64,000 nucleotides of DNA, taken from Methylobacterium sp. J-078. Its GTDB lineage: Bacteria > Pseudomonadota > Alphaproteobacteria > Rhizobiales > Beijerinckiaceae. The stretch spans positions 62,001 through 126,000 of the forward strand of contig NZ_JAKSYI010000049.1 of assembly GCF_022829285.1 (NCBI RefSeq), in the 5' to 3' direction. This document shows positions 23,453-35,108 of this stretch, one piece after another; position 1 is the first letter of the stretch, and each line of letters starts with the position of its first letter. A program made the position numbers and the translations under genes. The notes under the pieces are model-generated. The model worked only from the letters and a program-made list of their open reading frames with translations, was not told the DNA's origin and made no database searches.

Positions 23453-24520
23453 ATGTCGGACGAGGCCGATCCGGAGGACAAGACCGAAGACCCGACCCCA
23501 CGGCGGATCGAGAAGGCGATCGAGCAGGGCAACGTTCCCAACAGCCCCGAGATCAACACCTTCTTCATCCTGGCCGCCTTCACCATGGCGCTGCTGATGG
23601 CCTCCGGCTCCATCGCGCAAGGCCTTGTGGCGAGCCTGCGCGGCTTTCTGATGAACGCGCACCAGGTCCCCTCGGACCCGACCGCCTATACGGAGATGGG
23701 CATCCGGATGCTCATCATCTGCGCGCAGGCACTGGTGGTGCCCGTCGCGCTGGTCGTGGTGGCCGGGCTCGCGGCGGGCTTCGCGCAGCATCCGCCCGTA
23801 TTCAGCACCGAGGCCCTGGGTCCGAAGTGGGACCGGGTCTCGCCCATGGCCGGGGTCAAGCGCATCTTCGGCATGGAGGCGCTGTTCCAGTTCCTGAAGG
23901 GGCTGGCCAAGCTCGCCATGGTGGGGATCGTCGGGGGCACCATACTGTGGGGCGAGCGCGACCGGCTCGAGGTGTTCGCGCGCCTCGATCCCGCCGCCAC
24001 CCTGGCGGCGATCCTGGGCCTCGCCCTGAAGATGATGGCCGGCATGCTCTGCGTCTTCGTCGCCATCGCGCTGGGCGACGCCCTCTACCAGCGCCACCGC
24101 TGGCGCAGCCGCCTACGCATGTCAAAGGAGGAGATGAAACAGGAGCACAAGGAGAGCGAGGGGAGCCCCGAGGTGAAGGGTCGCATGAAACAGTTGCGCG
24201 CCCAGCGCGTGAAGAAGCGCATGATGGCCGCCGTGCCCGACGCCACCGTCATCGTCACGAACCCGACCCATTACGCCGTGGCCCTGCGCTATGAGGCCGG
24301 CATGGCCGCGCCGATCTGCGTCGCCAAGGGCGTCGACAGCCTCGCCCTCAAGATCCGCGCTGTGGCCAAGGAGCACGACGTGCCCATCCTGGAGAACCCG
24401 CCGCTCGCCCGCGCCCTGCACGCGACCGTGGAAATCGACGAGGAGATCCCCGCCGAGCACTACCGGGCGGTGGCCGAGGTCATCGGCTACGTGATGCGCC
24501 TGCGCCGCCGCGTGGCGTGA
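23453..24520 (+). CDS. flhB: Flagellar export switch protein FlhB
   Basis: FlhB switches the export apparatus from rod/hook to filament substrates. The 355-residue protein starts with the acidic/basic cytoplasmic DEADPEDKTEDPTPRRIEKA, four membrane segments follow, and the C-terminal cytoplasmic domain contains the autocleavage motif NPTH at residues 270-273. This numbering is nearly the same as in Salmonella (269-272). A GGGGAGG site precedes the ATG. It is followed after 42 bases by the cckA-type kinase, a neighbourhood typical of Rhizobiales. Confidence 0.97.
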   Translation: MSDEADPEDKTEDPTPRRIEKAIEQGNVPNSPEINTFFILAAFTMALLMASGSIAQGLVASLRGFLMNAHQVPSDPTAYTEMGIRMLIICAQALVVPVALVVVAGLAAGFAQHPPVFSTEALGPKWDRVSPMAGVKRIFGMEALFQFLKGLAKLAMVGIVGGTILWGERDRLEVFARLDPAATLAAILGLALKMMAGMLCVFVAIALGDALYQRHRWRSRLRMSKEEMKQEHKESEGSPEVKGRMKQLRAQRVKKRMMAAVPDATVIVTNPTHYAVALRYEAGMAAPICVAKGVDSLALKIRAVAKEHDVPILENPPLARALHATVEIDEEIPAEHYRAVAEVIGYVMRLRRRVA

Positions 24521-24562
24521 GGAGTCGCGCTTGCACCCGCCACGCTTTATGCACCTTCTTTC

Positions 24563-27349
24563 ATGAGATTTCCCGGCACCTTGCGCCGGTTTGCCCTTGT
24601 CGCGACGCCGAGCGGGGCGCTAACCGGAATGGCTTCAGGAGTGGATCGGCGGCGGATGGGCGAGTTCAGCGGACCGGGTAAGCCCGCGTCGAACGCGATC
24701 GATCGTTCCGAGCGGCCGGGGCGGGTGGGCCTGCTCCTCGTGCTGGCGGGGCTCCTCGTCGGCGCGGCGGTGGGCCTGTCCTTCGTGGCCAACGAGCAGG
24801 CGCAGCCGCTCATCCTCGGCCTATTGGCGCTCCTGGCGATGGCGGGCGTGTTCTGCCTCTTCGCCCTCGCCATCGGGGCGATCCAGCTCGGGGGGCAGAC
24901 CGCGCGCGACGACATCACCAAGGCCATCATCGATGCCGCGCCCGATGGCGCCATCGTGGTGGAGGAGGGCGGACGCCTCATCTACGCCAACGAATCCTAC
25001 CTGCGCATCGCCGGCGGCGAGACGTTCGCGAGCCTGCCGCCGGTGGAACGCGTCTTCGTCGGCTCCCCCGAGGTCTCCGAGGCGGTCTATCGCCTGGCCC
25101 AGGCCGCGCGCGACGGGCTCGGCCATTCGGAAGAGATCCGCATGGCCCCGCCGCCCGGCGGTCCCGAGCGCGCCTTCGCGTGGTTCCGGATCGGGGTCCG
25201 GCCGATCGAGCGGCCGCGCCGGCCCGCCACCCTGTGGACGGTAAGCGACATCACGCACGAGCGCGAGCGCCAGGAGAACGTCTTTCAGGAACTCCAGCAC
25301 GCCATCGATTACCTCGACCACGCGCCCGCGGGCTTCCTGTCGATCGATCCGGCCGGGTCGATCGTCTACATGAACGCGACGCTGGCCGCCTGGCTCGGCT
25401 ACGACCTCGCCACGGTCGGCTCGGGCGGCCTGCGCCTGCCCGAGATCGCGCCGGGCGCCGACATGCTCACCGCTTCCGAGGGCCTGCCCGGCGAGGTCCG
25501 CACCGACCGCTTCGACCTCGACCTGCGCCGCCGCAACGGGCATCCGCTGCCGACGCGCCTCTATCACCGCGTCGCCTTCGGTCAGGACGGCCGGCCAGGC
25601 CCCTCACGCACCTTCGTGCTCAACCGCTCGGCCGGGGCCGAGACCGACGAGCCGCAGCGCGTGGCCGAGGTGCGCCTCGCGCGCTTCCTCAACAACAGCC
25701 CCATCGCGATCGCGACCCTGGACCAGGCCGGACACATCGCCCGGGCCAACACCTCCTTCGCCCGGTTGTTCGGCGGCCTGCCGCGCCAGGCCCTGCCGGA
25801 CGGACGCAACGAGCTGCACAGCGAGCCTACCATGTGGGACGCGGTGGCCGAGCGCGACCGGGCCGGCCTGGAAGCCGCCCTCGCCAAGGCGGCGGCCGGT
25901 CTCGTCGAGGTCGCGCCGATCGAGATCGCCCTCTCGGGTCCGGGCACGCGCTCGGCTCGGGTCTGGCTCAGCCCGGCCGGCGGCGAGCCGGCCGGCATCC
26001 CGCGGGACGACGAGGAGGGCGGCAAGAAGGATCGCGAGCGCGTCATCCTCTACGCCCTCGACACCACGGCGCAGCGCCAGCTCGAACAGCAGGTGGCCCA
26101 GGCTCAGAAGATGGACACGGTGGGCCAGCTAGCCGGCGGAATCGCGCACGACTTCAACAACGTCCTCCAGGCCATCATCGGGTACTCGGACCTGCTGCTC
26201 GCCAGCCACCGGCCGACCGATCCGGCGTTCCAGGACATCATGCAGATCAAGCAGAACGCGAACCGGGCCGCGAGCCTGGTGCGCCAGCTGCTCGCGTTCT
26301 CCCGCCGCCAGACCCTTCGCCCCGAGGTGATGAATGTCGGCGAGGCTCTCTCCGACCTGACGCTGCTCCTGAAGCGCCTCCTTGGCGAGCGCGTCGACCT
26401 CGACCTCAAGCACGGGCGCGACATCTGGCCGATCAAGGCCGACGTGAACCAGTTCGAGCAGGTCATCGTGAACCTGGCGGTCAACGCCCGCGACGCGATG
26501 CCGGAGGGCGGGCGCCTACTCATCCGCACCGCCAACGTGACCCACGACGCCGTGCCGGTGGAGAACCGCCTCGGCATGCCGGCCGGCGACCACGTGCTGA
26601 TCGAGGTGCTCGACACGGGCCAAGGCATTCCGCCCGACGTGATGGAGAAGATCTTCGAGCCGTTCTTCACCACCAAGGAGATCGGCAAGGGCACCGGCCT
26701 CGGGCTCTCGACGGTGTTCGGCATCGTCAAGCAGAGCGGCGGCACCATCGACGTACGCTCGACGGTGGGCGAGGGCACCGCCTTCCGGATCTACTTCCCG
26801 CGCCACGAACCCAGCGCCGAGCCGGCCCCGGAGCCCGAGATCGCGCTGCCGCCGCCCGCCCAGACCGGCACCGCGCAGGGCAGCGCCGCCATCGCGGCGA
26901 GCCGCCTGAAGGGCACGCCGGAACGGAGCCGGCCCGAGACGGACAAGCCCGCGCCCCGCAAGGTCGCGGCCGACCATACCGGGCAGGGCGTCATCCTGCT
27001 CGTGGAGGACGAGGATCCGGTGCGCGCGGTCAACAGCCGGGCCCTCTCGGCCCGCGGCTACACGGTGCTGGAAGCGGCCTCGGGGCTCGACGCCCTGCGC
27101 ATCATCGCCGAGACCAAGGAGACCATCGACCTCGTCGTGTCCGACGTGGTGATGCCCGAGATGGACGGGCCGACACTGCTGCGCGAACTGCGCAAGCAAT
27201 CCCCCGATCTCAAGGTCATCTTCGTCTCGGGCTATGCCGAGGACGCCTTCCGCAAGAACCTGCCGGACGGCGAGGACTTCAACTTCCTGCCCAAACCATT
27301 CAGCCTGAAGCAGCTTGTCGAGACCGTGAAGGAAACGATCGCGCGCTGA
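24563..27349 (+). CDS. cckA: Hybrid sensor histidine kinase/response regulator CckA
   Basis: A 928-residue protein with two membrane segments (about residues 55-76 and 82-108), PAS-like sensor regions (about 115-510), a kinase core with [20 protein letters not shown] (phosphoacceptor His529), N box [11 protein letters not shown] boxes [19 protein letters not shown] and [11 protein letters not shown], and a C-terminal receiver with [11 protein letters not shown] and [10 protein letters not shown] (Asp861). This order and the H-box match CckA, which through ChpT controls CtrA in the alphaproteobacterial cell cycle. It lies directly after flhB as in many Rhizobiales. CtrA-like boxes found before several flagellar genes in this window fit its regulatory output. 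Confidence 0.9.
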   Translation: MRFPGTLRRFALVATPSGALTGMASGVDRRRMGEFSGPGKPASNAIDRSERPGRVGLLLVLAGLLVGAAVGLSFVANEQAQPLILGLLALLAMAGVFCLFALAIGAIQLGGQTARDDITKAIIDAAPDGAIVVEEGGRLIYANESYLRIAGGETFASLPPVERVFVGSPEVSEAVYRLAQAARDGLGHSEEIRMAPPPGGPERAFAWFRIGVRPIERPRRPATLWTVSDITHERERQENVFQELQHAIDYLDHAPAGFLSIDPAGSIVYMNATLAAWLGYDLATVGSGGLRLPEIAPGADMLTASEGLPGEVRTDRFDLDLRRRNGHPLPTRLYHRVAFGQDGRPGPSRTFVLNRSAGAETDEPQRVAEVRLARFLNNSPIAIATLDQAGHIARANTSFARLFGGLPRQALPDGRNELHSEPTMWDAVAERDRAGLEAALAKAAAGLVEVAPIEIALSGPGTRSARVWLSPAGGEPAGIPRDDEEGGKKDRERVILYALDTTAQRQLEQQVAQAQKMDTVGQLAGGIAHDFNNVLQAIIGYSDLLLASHRPTDPAFQDIMQIKQNANRAASLVRQLLAFSRRQTLRPEVMNVGEALSDLTLLLKRLLGERVDLDLKHGRDIWPIKADVNQFEQVIVNLAVNARDAMPEGGRLLIRTANVTHDAVPVENRLGMPAGDHVLIEVLDTGQGIPPDVMEKIFEPFFTTKEIGKGTGLGLSTVFGIVKQSGGTIDVRSTVGEGTAFRIYFPRHEPSAEPAPEPEIALPPPAQTGTAQGSAAIAASRLKGTPERSRPETDKPAPRKVAADHTGQGVILLVEDEDPVRAVNSRALSARGYTVLEAASGLDALRIIAETKETIDLVVSDVVMPEMDGPTLLRELRKQSPDLKVIFVSGYAEDAFRKNLPDGEDFNFLPKPFSLKQLVETVKETIAR

Positions 27350-27406
27350 CGATCGGCGGCGCCCGAAGATTCCTCCGACTGACCCCGGAATCTTCGTGCG
27401 CCGCCC

Positions 27407-27437
27407 TTGTTCCGTGAGAACAAAACAGGTACATAAT
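27407..27437 (+). promoter_or_regulatory. recA promoter with LexA-like box
   Basis: TTGTTC (27407) and TACATA (27430), 17 bases apart, look like -35 and -10 elements. Between them GAAC-AAAACAG-GTAC (27418-27432) matches the alphaproteobacterial LexA site GAAC-N7-GAAC with one mismatch. The N7 spacer resembles that of the perfect umuD site (AAAAGCA). Confidence 0.6.
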
Positions 27438-27493
27438 CGGCATCCGAGGCGCATTGAGCCTTGCTTCGCCCCCATGCATAAGGATGCCGACGA

Positions 27494-28585
<1,092 letters not shown>

Positions 28586-28626
28586 GATCATCCCCTCCGC
28601 CTATGAGGCGGGAGGGGCCATCGCAA

Positions 28627-28662
28627 GAAAGGCCGCCGGGGCGTACCCGGCGGCCTTTCTCG
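28627..28662 (+). terminator. Rho-independent terminator after recA
   Basis: GAAAGGCCGCCGGG and CCCGGCGGCCTTTC form a perfect 14-pair stem around a GCGTA loop, followed by TCGTTTC. It lies 42 bases after the recA stop codon. Confidence 0.85.
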
Positions 28663-28710
28663 TTTCGGTCATCCCGCGTTCCATGACGCCATGCGGGATG
28701 CGGCAGGGAC

Positions 28711-29046
28711 CTAGCCCGGCGGGAGCACGTCGACCTGGATCGCCGCATAATAGGCCGCCAGATCGGCGATCTCGGCGTCGCTGAGAGGCTTGGCCACCAC
28801 GTTCATGATCTCGTTGCGGCGGACACTGTCCCGATACTCCGTCAGCGCCTTGACCAGGTAGGGCTCGACTTGTCCGGAGAGGTTCGGCGCCTCCGGAAGC
28901 TTCGAGACTCCATCCAGGCCATGGCAGGTCTGGCAGGCAATGGCGGCCTTGCGGCCGGCCTTCGCGTCCCCGGCCCCGGCTTCGGTCGACACGACGGCGA
29001 CGGCGAGTCCGCAGAGCAGGCCCGCGATGAGACGAGCGGGCGCCAC
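28711..29046 (-). CDS. Periplasmic c-type cytochrome
   Basis: A 111-residue exported protein (signal peptide ending near EAGAGDAK) with one haem site CQTCH and a possible axial Met later in the chain (EIMNVVAKPLSD). The ending ADLAAYYAAI is the C-terminal helix of class I cytochromes c. It starts one base after the stop codon of the upstream PQQ-type dehydrogenase, so it is almost certainly that enzyme's electron acceptor. Confidence 0.9.
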   Translation of the reverse strand: MAPARLIAGLLCGLAVAVVSTEAGAGDAKAGRKAAIACQTCHGLDGVSKLPEAPNLSGQVEPYLVKALTEYRDSVRRNEIMNVVAKPLSDAEIADLAAYYAAIQVDVLPPG

Positions 29047-29047
29047 G

Positions 29048-30337
29048 CTACTTGCCCTCGTACGAGATCCGGTAGATCGCGCCGGCCGTGTCGTCGGAGA
29101 CCAGGAGCGATCCGTCGAGAAGCACGGCGACGTCGGTCGGGCGGCCGAGATATTCGCCGTCGGTCGTGAGCCAGCCCTCCGCGAAGGGCTTAGGCGTGCC
29201 GGCCTTGCCGTCCTTGTCGATGGCCACGAACATGATCCGCGCCCCGATCGGCTGGGTCCGGTTCCAGGAGCCGTGCTCGGCCGTGAAGATGCCGCCCTTG
29301 TAGGAATCGGGGAACATGCGTCCGTTGTAGAAGGTCATGCCGAGATCGGCCGCGTGCGGCGGCAACGCGGCCTGGGGGAACACCACGTCCTTCGGCGGCG
29401 TCTCGTCCTTGTACTCGACGGTGCGGACCTGCCCGCCGCCGAACCACGGGAAGCCGAAATTCTCGCCCGCCTTGGCGATGCGATTGAGCTCACCGGGGGG
29501 CGTGTCGTCGCCCATGCCGTCGACCTGATTGTCGGTGAACCAGAGGGCCTTGTCGGCGGGGTTGAAGTCCATGCCCACCGAGTTGCGGATGCCGGTGGCG
29601 TAGACCTCGCGGTTCTTGCCGTCGGCATCCATGCGGATGATGCCGCCGATGCCGGTCTGCGCGTAGAGCTCGCGCTTGGCGGCCGGAGGCACGTTGTAGG
29701 GCTGACCCAGCGAGATGTAAGTCTTGCCGTCCGGGCCGACCCGGCACATCCGGGCCGTGTGGTTGTAGCTCTCTTCGGCTGCCGGGATCAGGTTGCCCTG
29801 CTTGACCAGCACGCCGGCGGCGACGTCGGGGCTCTCGTAGAAGAACTCGGCGGCCGGGAAGGACAGAACCCGGTTCTGCTCGACGATGGTCAGGACGCCG
29901 TCCTTCGAGAAGCAGACGCCGTTGGGAATCTTGAAGTCGATGCCGGGTGCGAAGGCGCGGACCTCGTCGGCGACCCGATCCTTGTCGCGGTCGGTGACCG
30001 TGTAGACCTTGCTCTTGCGGGTGCCGACGAACAGCACGCCGGCGTTCGGTCCCACCGCGATCGAGCGGGCATCCGGCACCACGGCGTAGAGGTCGATCTT
30101 GAAGCCGTCCGGGAGCTTGATCTTCGAGAGCGTCTTGCGCAGGGCGTCGGCGCGCCGGCCTGTCTGGGGAATCTCCGGCGCCTCGGCGGTGCCCGTGCTC
30201 TGCATGCCGGTGAGCTTCTCGAGGGCGTCGGCCTTGGCCTTGGTCTCGGCGGGTGCCGCGCCTTGGGCGAGGGCGGTGGTCGACGACGCAACGGCGGCAC
30301 AGCCGGTCAGCAGCGCCGCAATGAGGACCGATCGCAT
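29048..30337 (-). CDS. PQQ-dependent sugar dehydrogenase-like protein (sorbosone dehydrogenase family)
   Basis: A 429-residue exported protein (signal peptide RSVLIAALLTGCAAVASSTT). It has the six-bladed propeller of soluble glucose/sorbosone dehydrogenases: LPDGFKIDLYAVVPDARSIA, NGVCFSKDGVLTIVEQNRVL, ESYNHTARMCRVGPDGKTYI, GIRNSVGMDFNPADKALWFT, NRIAKAGENFGFPWFGG and GRPTDVAVLLDGSLLVSDD. It probably oxidises a sugar or aldose derivative in the periplasm with PQQ and passes electrons to the cytochrome encoded next. The ATG at 30337 after GGGAGA gives the signal peptide; a 100-residue upstream extension of the frame is Arg-rich and not credible. Substrate unknown. Confidence 0.88.
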   Translation of the reverse strand: MRSVLIAALLTGCAAVASSTTALAQGAAPAETKAKADALEKLTGMQSTGTAEAPEIPQTGRRADALRKTLSKIKLPDGFKIDLYAVVPDARSIAVGPNAGVLFVGTRKSKVYTVTDRDKDRVADEVRAFAPGIDFKIPNGVCFSKDGVLTIVEQNRVLSFPAAEFFYESPDVAAGVLVKQGNLIPAAEESYNHTARMCRVGPDGKTYISLGQPYNVPPAAKRELYAQTGIGGIIRMDADGKNREVYATGIRNSVGMDFNPADKALWFTDNQVDGMGDDTPPGELNRIAKAGENFGFPWFGGGQVRTVEYKDETPPKDVVFPQAALPPHAADLGMTFYNGRMFPDSYKGGIFTAEHGSWNRTQPIGARIMFVAIDKDGKAGTPKPFAEGWLTTDGEYLGRPTDVAVLLDGSLLVSDDTAGAIYRISYEGK

Positions 30338-30694
30338 GGGTGTCTCCCGGGGGTCCGCCCGCGTGGTCGGGGCGGTTTGATCCGGTGAATATGAGCCTCC
30401 CGGTCGGGGCGGCAAGTCCGACATCCGCCGGGCCGAAGCGCGATCGACGGGGTCGGCGAGACGGACAGCGGGGGACGGGTGCTTCCTCCGCCGTGCGCAA
30501 AAGCGAAACCGGCCGTGACTTGCGTCCGAACGCTCCTTATGAGGGCACCTGCGCGATGGAACCCGTTGATCCCAGGACTGTCTCGGTTGTCCGGACGGTC
30601 CCGGAGCGAAGGCTTCCCCGCGCGGCGCGCGGCGCATCGGACGGGTCCGGTGCGTCCGTGCTCCGGCGGCACCCTACGACAGAGTTGTGATGCG

Positions 30695-33358
30695 ATGAGC
30701 GGCGTCAACGAGATCCGGTCGACCTTCCTCGACTACTTCGCCAAGGCCGGCCACGAAGTGGTGCCGTCCTCCTCGCTCGTGCCGCGCAACGACCCGACGC
30801 TGATGTTCACCAACGCCGGCATGGTGCAGTTCAAGAACGTCTTCACCGGCGTCGAGAAGCGCCCTTACGACCGCGCGACCACTGCGCAGAAATGCGTCCG
30901 GGCCGGCGGCAAGCACAACGACCTCGACAATGTCGGCTACACTGCCCGGCACCACACCTTCTTCGAGATGCTCGGCAACTTCTCCTTCGGCGACTATTTC
31001 AAGCCGCGGGCGATCGAGCTGGCCTGGAACCTGATCACCAAGGAGTTTGGCCTCTCGAAGGACCGGCTGCTGGTGACGGTCTATGCCGACGACGACGAGG
31101 CCGCCGACCTCTGGCGCAGAATCGCGGGCTTCTCGGACGACCGCATCATCCGCATCGGCACCTCCGACAATTTCTGGCAGATGGGCGATACCGGCCCCTG
31201 CGGCCCCTGCTCGGAGATCTTCATCGACCAGGGCCCCTCCCTCCAGGGCGGCCCGCCCGGCTCGCCGGACGAGGATGGCGACCGCTTCCTCGAATTCTGG
31301 AACCTCGTCTTCATGCAGTACGAGCAGATCGAGCCGGGCAACCGTCTCGCCCTGCCGTGCCCCTCCATCGACACCGGCATGGGCCTGGAGCGCATGGCGG
31401 CGATCCTCCAGGGGGTGAAGAGCAACTACGAGACCGACCTGTTCCGTGCCCTGATCGACGCCGTCGCCCACGCGGTCGGCCGGCCGCCGGAGCCGGGCAC
31501 CCAAGCCTCCTACCGGGTCATCGCCGACCATCTGCGCGCCGCATCCTTCCTCGTGGCCGACGGCGTGCTGCCGGGCAACGAAGGCCGCGGGTACGTTCTG
31601 CGCCGCATCATGCGCCGCGCCATGCGCCACGCCGAGCTCCTCGGCTCGCGCGAACCCATGATGTACCGCCTCGTCCCGACGCTTTTACGCGAGATGGGCC
31701 AGGCCTATCCGGAACTGACCCGGGCCGAGGGGCTCATCGCCGAGACCCTGCGCCTGGAGGAGACCCGGTTCCGCCGCACCCTGGAACGCGGCCTCGCGAT
31801 CCTCGACGCGGAGACCCGCGACCTTTCTTCCGGCCAAAACCTCTCTGGCGAGACGGCCTTCACCCTCTACGACACCTACGGTTTCCCCCTCGATCTGACG
31901 CAGGACGCCCTCAAGGCGCGCGGTATCGGCGTCGACACGGACGCGTTCGGGCAGGCGATGGAGCGCCAGCGCAAGGCGGCGCGCGCCGCCTGGACCGGCT
32001 CCGGCGAGGCCGCCACCGAGACGGTCTGGTACAGCCTGAAGGAGCGCGTCGGCGCCACCGAGTTCCTCGGCTACGAGACCGAGGGCGCCGAGGGCATCGT
32101 CACCGCGCTGCTGCGGGATGGGGCCGAGACCGAGAGCCTGAAGGCGGGCGAGACCGGCCTCGTCCTCGTCAACCAGACCCCGTTCTACGCCGAGTCCGGC
32201 GGCCAGGTCGGCGATACCGGTACGTTGTCTGCCTCTGGCCTGAAGGCGCGCGTCACCGCCACCGAGAAGAAGCTCGGCGATCTCTTCGCCCACCACGTCA
32301 CGGTGGAGGAGGGTACGCTGTCGCTCAACCAGGCGGTGGAACTCGCCGTCGACCATGAGCGGCGATCCGCGATCCGCGCCAACCATTCGGCGACCCACCT
32401 GCTGCACGAGGCTCTGCGCCAGGTGCTCGGCGACCACGTCGCTCAAAAGGGATCGCTGGTCTCGCCCGACCGGCTGCGGTTCGATTTCAGCCACCCGAAG
32501 CCCATGGACGAGGCGGAGATCCGCGCCGTCGAGGACATCGCCAACGCGGTGCTCCTGCAGAACACCCCCGTGGTCACCAAACTGATGGCCCAGGACGAGG
32601 CCGTGGCCTCCGGCGCCCGCGCGCTGTTCGGCGAGAAGTACGGCGACGAGGTTCGCGTGGTCTCCATGGGGGCGCCGGTGGCCGGTGAAACGGGACGCAC
32701 CAAGGCCTTCTCCGTGGAGCTCTGCGGCGGCACCCATGCCGGCCGCACCGGCGAGATCGGGCAGGTCTCGGTGGTCGCCGAGAGCGCGGTCGGCGCGGGC
32801 GTGCGCCGCATCGAGGCCCTGACGGCGGATGCCGCGCGCCGCCACCGCGCCGAGGAGAGCCGCACGCTCTCGCAGATCGCCGGGCTGCTGAAGGCGTCTC
32901 CGGCTGACGTGCCGGACCGCCTCGCGGCCCTGATCGAGGATCGCCGCCGCCTGGAGCGCGACCTCACCGACGCCCGCAAGAAGATCGCCATGGGCGGCGC
33001 CGGCTCCGGCGCCGACGACGGCATCGCCGAGATCGGCGGCGTGAAGGTGATGGCGCGGGTGGTGGAGGGCGTCGAGATGCGCGACCTCAAGAGCCTCGCC
33101 GACGAGGGCAAGACGCGCCTCGGCTCCGGTATCGTCGCCATCGTGGGCGTGGCACCCGACGGCAAGGCCGGCCTCGTGGTCGGCGTTACCCCCGACCTCA
33201 CCGAGCGCTACGACGCCGTGGCCCTGGTGCGGGCTGGCGCCGGGCATCTCGGCGGCAAAGGGGGCGGCGGCCGCCGCGACATGGCCCAGGCCGGCGGTCC
33301 CGAGGGCGCAGGTGCCAAGGCCGCCATCGAGGCGATCCAGGCGGCCCTGTCGGCCTGA
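30695..33358 (+). CDS. alaS: Alanine-tRNA ligase
   Basis: AlaS charges tRNA-Ala. The 887-residue protein has class II catalytic motifs near the N-terminus ([40 protein letters not shown]), the editing domain HxxxH in [12 protein letters not shown] and the Cys/His of [13 protein letters not shown], and the C-terminal oligomerisation/DHHA1 part ending [17 protein letters not shown] 30695 matches the conserved start [15 protein letters not shown]; the frame extends 72 codons upstream without similarity. Two tRNA-Ala(GGC) genes are 1.3 and 1.6 kb downstream. Confidence 0.98.
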   Translation: MSGVNEIRSTFLDYFAKAGHEVVPSSSLVPRNDPTLMFTNAGMVQFKNVFTGVEKRPYDRATTAQKCVRAGGKHNDLDNVGYTARHHTFFEMLGNFSFGDYFKPRAIELAWNLITKEFGLSKDRLLVTVYADDDEAADLWRRIAGFSDDRIIRIGTSDNFWQMGDTGPCGPCSEIFIDQGPSLQGGPPGSPDEDGDRFLEFWNLVFMQYEQIEPGNRLALPCPSIDTGMGLERMAAILQGVKSNYETDLFRALIDAVAHAVGRPPEPGTQASYRVIADHLRAASFLVADGVLPGNEGRGYVLRRIMRRAMRHAELLGSREPMMYRLVPTLLREMGQAYPELTRAEGLIAETLRLEETRFRRTLERGLAILDAETRDLSSGQNLSGETAFTLYDTYGFPLDLTQDALKARGIGVDTDAFGQAMERQRKAARAAWTGSGEAATETVWYSLKERVGATEFLGYETEGAEGIVTALLRDGAETESLKAGETGLVLVNQTPFYAESGGQVGDTGTLSASGLKARVTATEKKLGDLFAHHVTVEEGTLSLNQAVELAVDHERRSAIRANHSATHLLHEALRQVLGDHVAQKGSLVSPDRLRFDFSHPKPMDEAEIRAVEDIANAVLLQNTPVVTKLMAQDEAVASGARALFGEKYGDEVRVVSMGAPVAGETGRTKAFSVELCGGTHAGRTGEIGQVSVVAESAVGAGVRRIEALTADAARRHRAEESRTLSQIAGLLKASPADVPDRLAALIEDRRRLERDLTDARKKIAMGGAGSGADDGIAEIGGVKVMARVVEGVEMRDLKSLADEGKTRLGSGIVAIVGVAPDGKAGLVVGVTPDLTERYDAVALVRAGAGHLGGKGGGGRRDMAQAGGPEGAGAKAAIEAIQAALSA

Positions 33359-33370
33359 TCGCACCCCGAA

Positions 33371-33392
33371 GGCTTCCGCGATCGCGGAAGCC
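33371..33392. terminator. Perfect 22-base palindrome between alaS and DUF2147 gene
   Basis: GGCTTCCGCGA followed by its exact complement lies in the gap between convergent genes. It can form an 11-pair hairpin on both strands and probably acts as a bidirectional terminator, though no T run follows. Confidence 0.45.
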
Positions 33393-33412
33393 GCTATGTC
33401 GGTCCGACAGGC

Positions 33413-33841
33413 TCAGTTCACGCGCTTCCAGGTCTGGCGCTTGCAGAAGACGCTCATCACGCAGCCCGAGACCTCGACGACGTTCGGGCTCTTGATGGTC
33501 ACGCTGCCCGAATAGGTCTTGCCGTCGTTGGGGTTGTAGAGCGTCCCCTCGAAGGCATCGCCACTGGGGGTGCGCGCATCCATGATCTGGACGCCGACCA
33601 GATTGCGCGAGCGCAGGGACGCGTCGGGATTCTTTGCGTCGAGACCGGGGCCGGCCGTGCTCGCCAGGGTGCCGCAATAGCCGGCGCCGCAGCGGGTGAT
33701 GCGCACCTTCGAGCCGGCGGTCTCCGTCTGCCAAAGGCCGGTGGCGTCGTCGCCCTTCTGCGCCAGCGCCGTACCGTTCAGGGCGAGACCGATCAGTCCC
33801 GCGTACCCGAAGCGCCGCGTTGTCCGCCCGTTGAACGCCAT
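33413..33841 (-). CDS. DUF2147 secreted protein
   Basis: A 142-residue exported protein (signal peptide FGYAGLIGLALNGTALAQ) with the DUF2147 pattern: GLWQTETAGSKVRITRCGAG, CGTL, and FEGTLYNPNDGKTYSGSVTI, ending VSVFCKRQTWKRV. Family members have a lipocalin-like beta fold and are common in Methylobacterium; their ligand is not known. The ATG at 33841 was chosen over a GTG two codons upstream. Confidence 0.82.
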   Translation of the reverse strand: MAFNGRTTRRFGYAGLIGLALNGTALAQKGDDATGLWQTETAGSKVRITRCGAGYCGTLASTAGPGLDAKNPDASLRSRNLVGVQIMDARTPSGDAFEGTLYNPNDGKTYSGSVTIKSPNVVEVSGCVMSVFCKRQTWKRVN

Positions 33842-33927
33842 CACCACGATCCTCGCCCTGTCTGGTCCCTGGGGCGAGGGGCATAGCCCGTGAACCCGCA
33901 GGGTGCCAGCCCCCAGGCGACCCGGCC

Positions 33928-34482
33928 TCAGCCGCGCGCGAGGACGGCCGCCGTGTAGGTCTCGGACACTTCGCAGAGGGGCAGCCCGTCGGCGCGCAGG
34001 AGCAGCGCCGCGACCGTGAAGAGCGGATCGTTCGGTGCGCGGTGCGCTGGCGCCTCGGCACCGGCGAGCATGCGCAGGTCGAGGTTGCGGCGCGCGGGGC
34101 CGAGGGGATGCACCACGCGGCCGAAGGGCGTGTCGCTCGTCTCCAGGAGATGATTCATCGCGGGCGTGAGCCGTCCGGGAACGTACCAGTTCTCGGCTTC
34201 GGAGAGCACGTGCCGGCCGCAGATCAGGCGGACACGGCGGTAGCGCACCACCGCCCCGCGCGGCAACTCCAGGCGCTCGCGCTGCACCGGGGACAGGGGC
34301 GTGTCGGGCCCGGGCAATACCTCAGCGACGAGGTCTGTCCTCGTCGACAAGCCACGCTCCCGGCACCACGCCTCCAAAACGGCCGTGGCGCTGGGGCCGG
34401 CCAGCAGACGAGCGCAGAGATCGTGGAGGCTCTGGGCGGCCGCGTCGGCCGGGATCGCATCGCTGGGGAGGGACGTCGCCAT
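33928..34482 (-). CDS. Hypothetical protein, possibly chorismate lyase-like fold
   Basis: A 184-residue soluble protein. The middle (RGAVVRYRRVRLICGRHVLS, AENWYVPGRLTP) resembles the beta-sheet core of chorismate lyase/UTRA-type ligand-binding domains, but the similarity is weak and no catalytic residues can be identified. It stands alone between DUF2147 and tRNA-Ala. A start seven codons further upstream (34503) is possible; neither has a good ribosome site. Confidence 0.55.
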   Translation of the reverse strand: MATSLPSDAIPADAAAQSLHDLCARLLAGPSATAVLEAWCRERGLSTRTDLVAEVLPGPDTPLSPVQRERLELPRGAVVRYRRVRLICGRHVLSEAENWYVPGRLTPAMNHLLETSDTPFGRVVHPLGPARRNLDLRMLAGAEAPAHRAPNDPLFTVAALLLRADGLPLCEVSETYTAAVLARG

Positions 34483-34612
34483 GAACACCGAACCACGTCC
34501 CATCCAACACCATCACGAAGCGTCGCGGCTGCGCAAGCCAGCGGCATTGCGCACCGCAATACGAAGCGTCGGCGGAAAGATCTACGGCGATGTGGAGGGC
34601 AGCGAGAAGATT

Positions 34613-34688
34613 TGGTGGAGCCTAACGGGATCGAACCGATGACCTCTTCCATGCCATGGAAGCGCTCTCCCAGCTGAGCTAAGGCCCC
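34613..34688 (-). tRNA. tRNA-Ala (anticodon GGC), copy 1
   Basis: On the minus strand the 76-base sequence begins GGGGCCTTAGCTCAG and ends with an encoded CCA. The anticodon stem CTTCC/GGAAG holds the loop ATGGCAT, anticodon GGC. The acceptor stem GGGGCCT/AGGCTCC pairs fully with one G-T. It is identical to copy 2. Confidence 0.97.
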
Positions 34689-34769
34689 ACTTGTCACATC
34701 GCGGCGTCTGGAGCGCTCGCGATGGTCGTCCGCATCGGCGTGGGCATCGGCCCGGCCGGCGGTGGCGCT

Positions 34770-34798
34770 GATATACTGGGGCTTGCCCGCCGCCTCAA
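34770..34798 (-). promoter_or_regulatory. Promoter of tRNA-Ala copy 1
   Basis: On the minus strand TTGAGG, 17 bases, TATATC. The element lies within a 35-base block repeated before copy 2 (34769-34803 versus 35108-35142), so the two promoters are duplicates. The leader to the tRNA is about 80 bases. Confidence 0.6.
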
Positions 34799-34880
34799 CC
34801 CCTATTTTCGGTCTTCGTCGCGCCCAGTGCTGATTTGACGGGTGAGACGCGATGGCCCGCCGAGCCATGCCCCGAAACGC

Positions 34881-34912
34881 AAAAAACCACGCGACGAACC
34901 TGCGTCGGGTGG
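34881..34912 (-). terminator. Rho-independent terminator of tRNA-Ala copy 2
   Basis: On the minus strand CCACCCGACG, loop, CGTCGCGTGG followed by six T. The stem has nine of ten pairs. It lies 44 bases after the CCA end of copy 2 and before the promoter of copy 1, separating the two transcription units. Confidence 0.75.
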
Positions 34913-34956
34913 CTTCGATCTTTAGAGGATCAGTGAGATGTCAAGGAGGGCGAGTT

Positions 34957-35032
34957 TGGTGGAGCCTAACGGGATCGAACCGATGACCTCTTCCATGCCA
35001 TGGAAGCGCTCTCCCAGCTGAGCTAAGGCCCC
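34957..35032 (-). tRNA. tRNA-Ala (anticodon GGC), copy 2
   Basis: Identical in all 76 bases to the copy at 34613-34688, with the same anticodon GGC and encoded CCA. The distance of about 340 bases and the shared upstream block show a tandem duplication. Confidence 0.97.
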
Positions 35033-35108
35033 ACTCTCGACGCACCGGAGACTGGAGGTCCGGGGCGGTCTTCGTCGGCGGCGGGCGCTGCCCGCCGTCG
35101 ATGGCGGT

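Noticed and set aside
22652..24097. Open frame of 481 codons antisense to fliR and flhB
   Set aside because: Shadow frame with Gln/His/Glu/Asp-rich content; fliR and flhB are unmistakable.
30479..30694. N-terminal extension of alaS by 72 codons
   Set aside because: The extension is Arg/Pro-rich and unlike AlaS; the conserved N-terminus starts at 30695.
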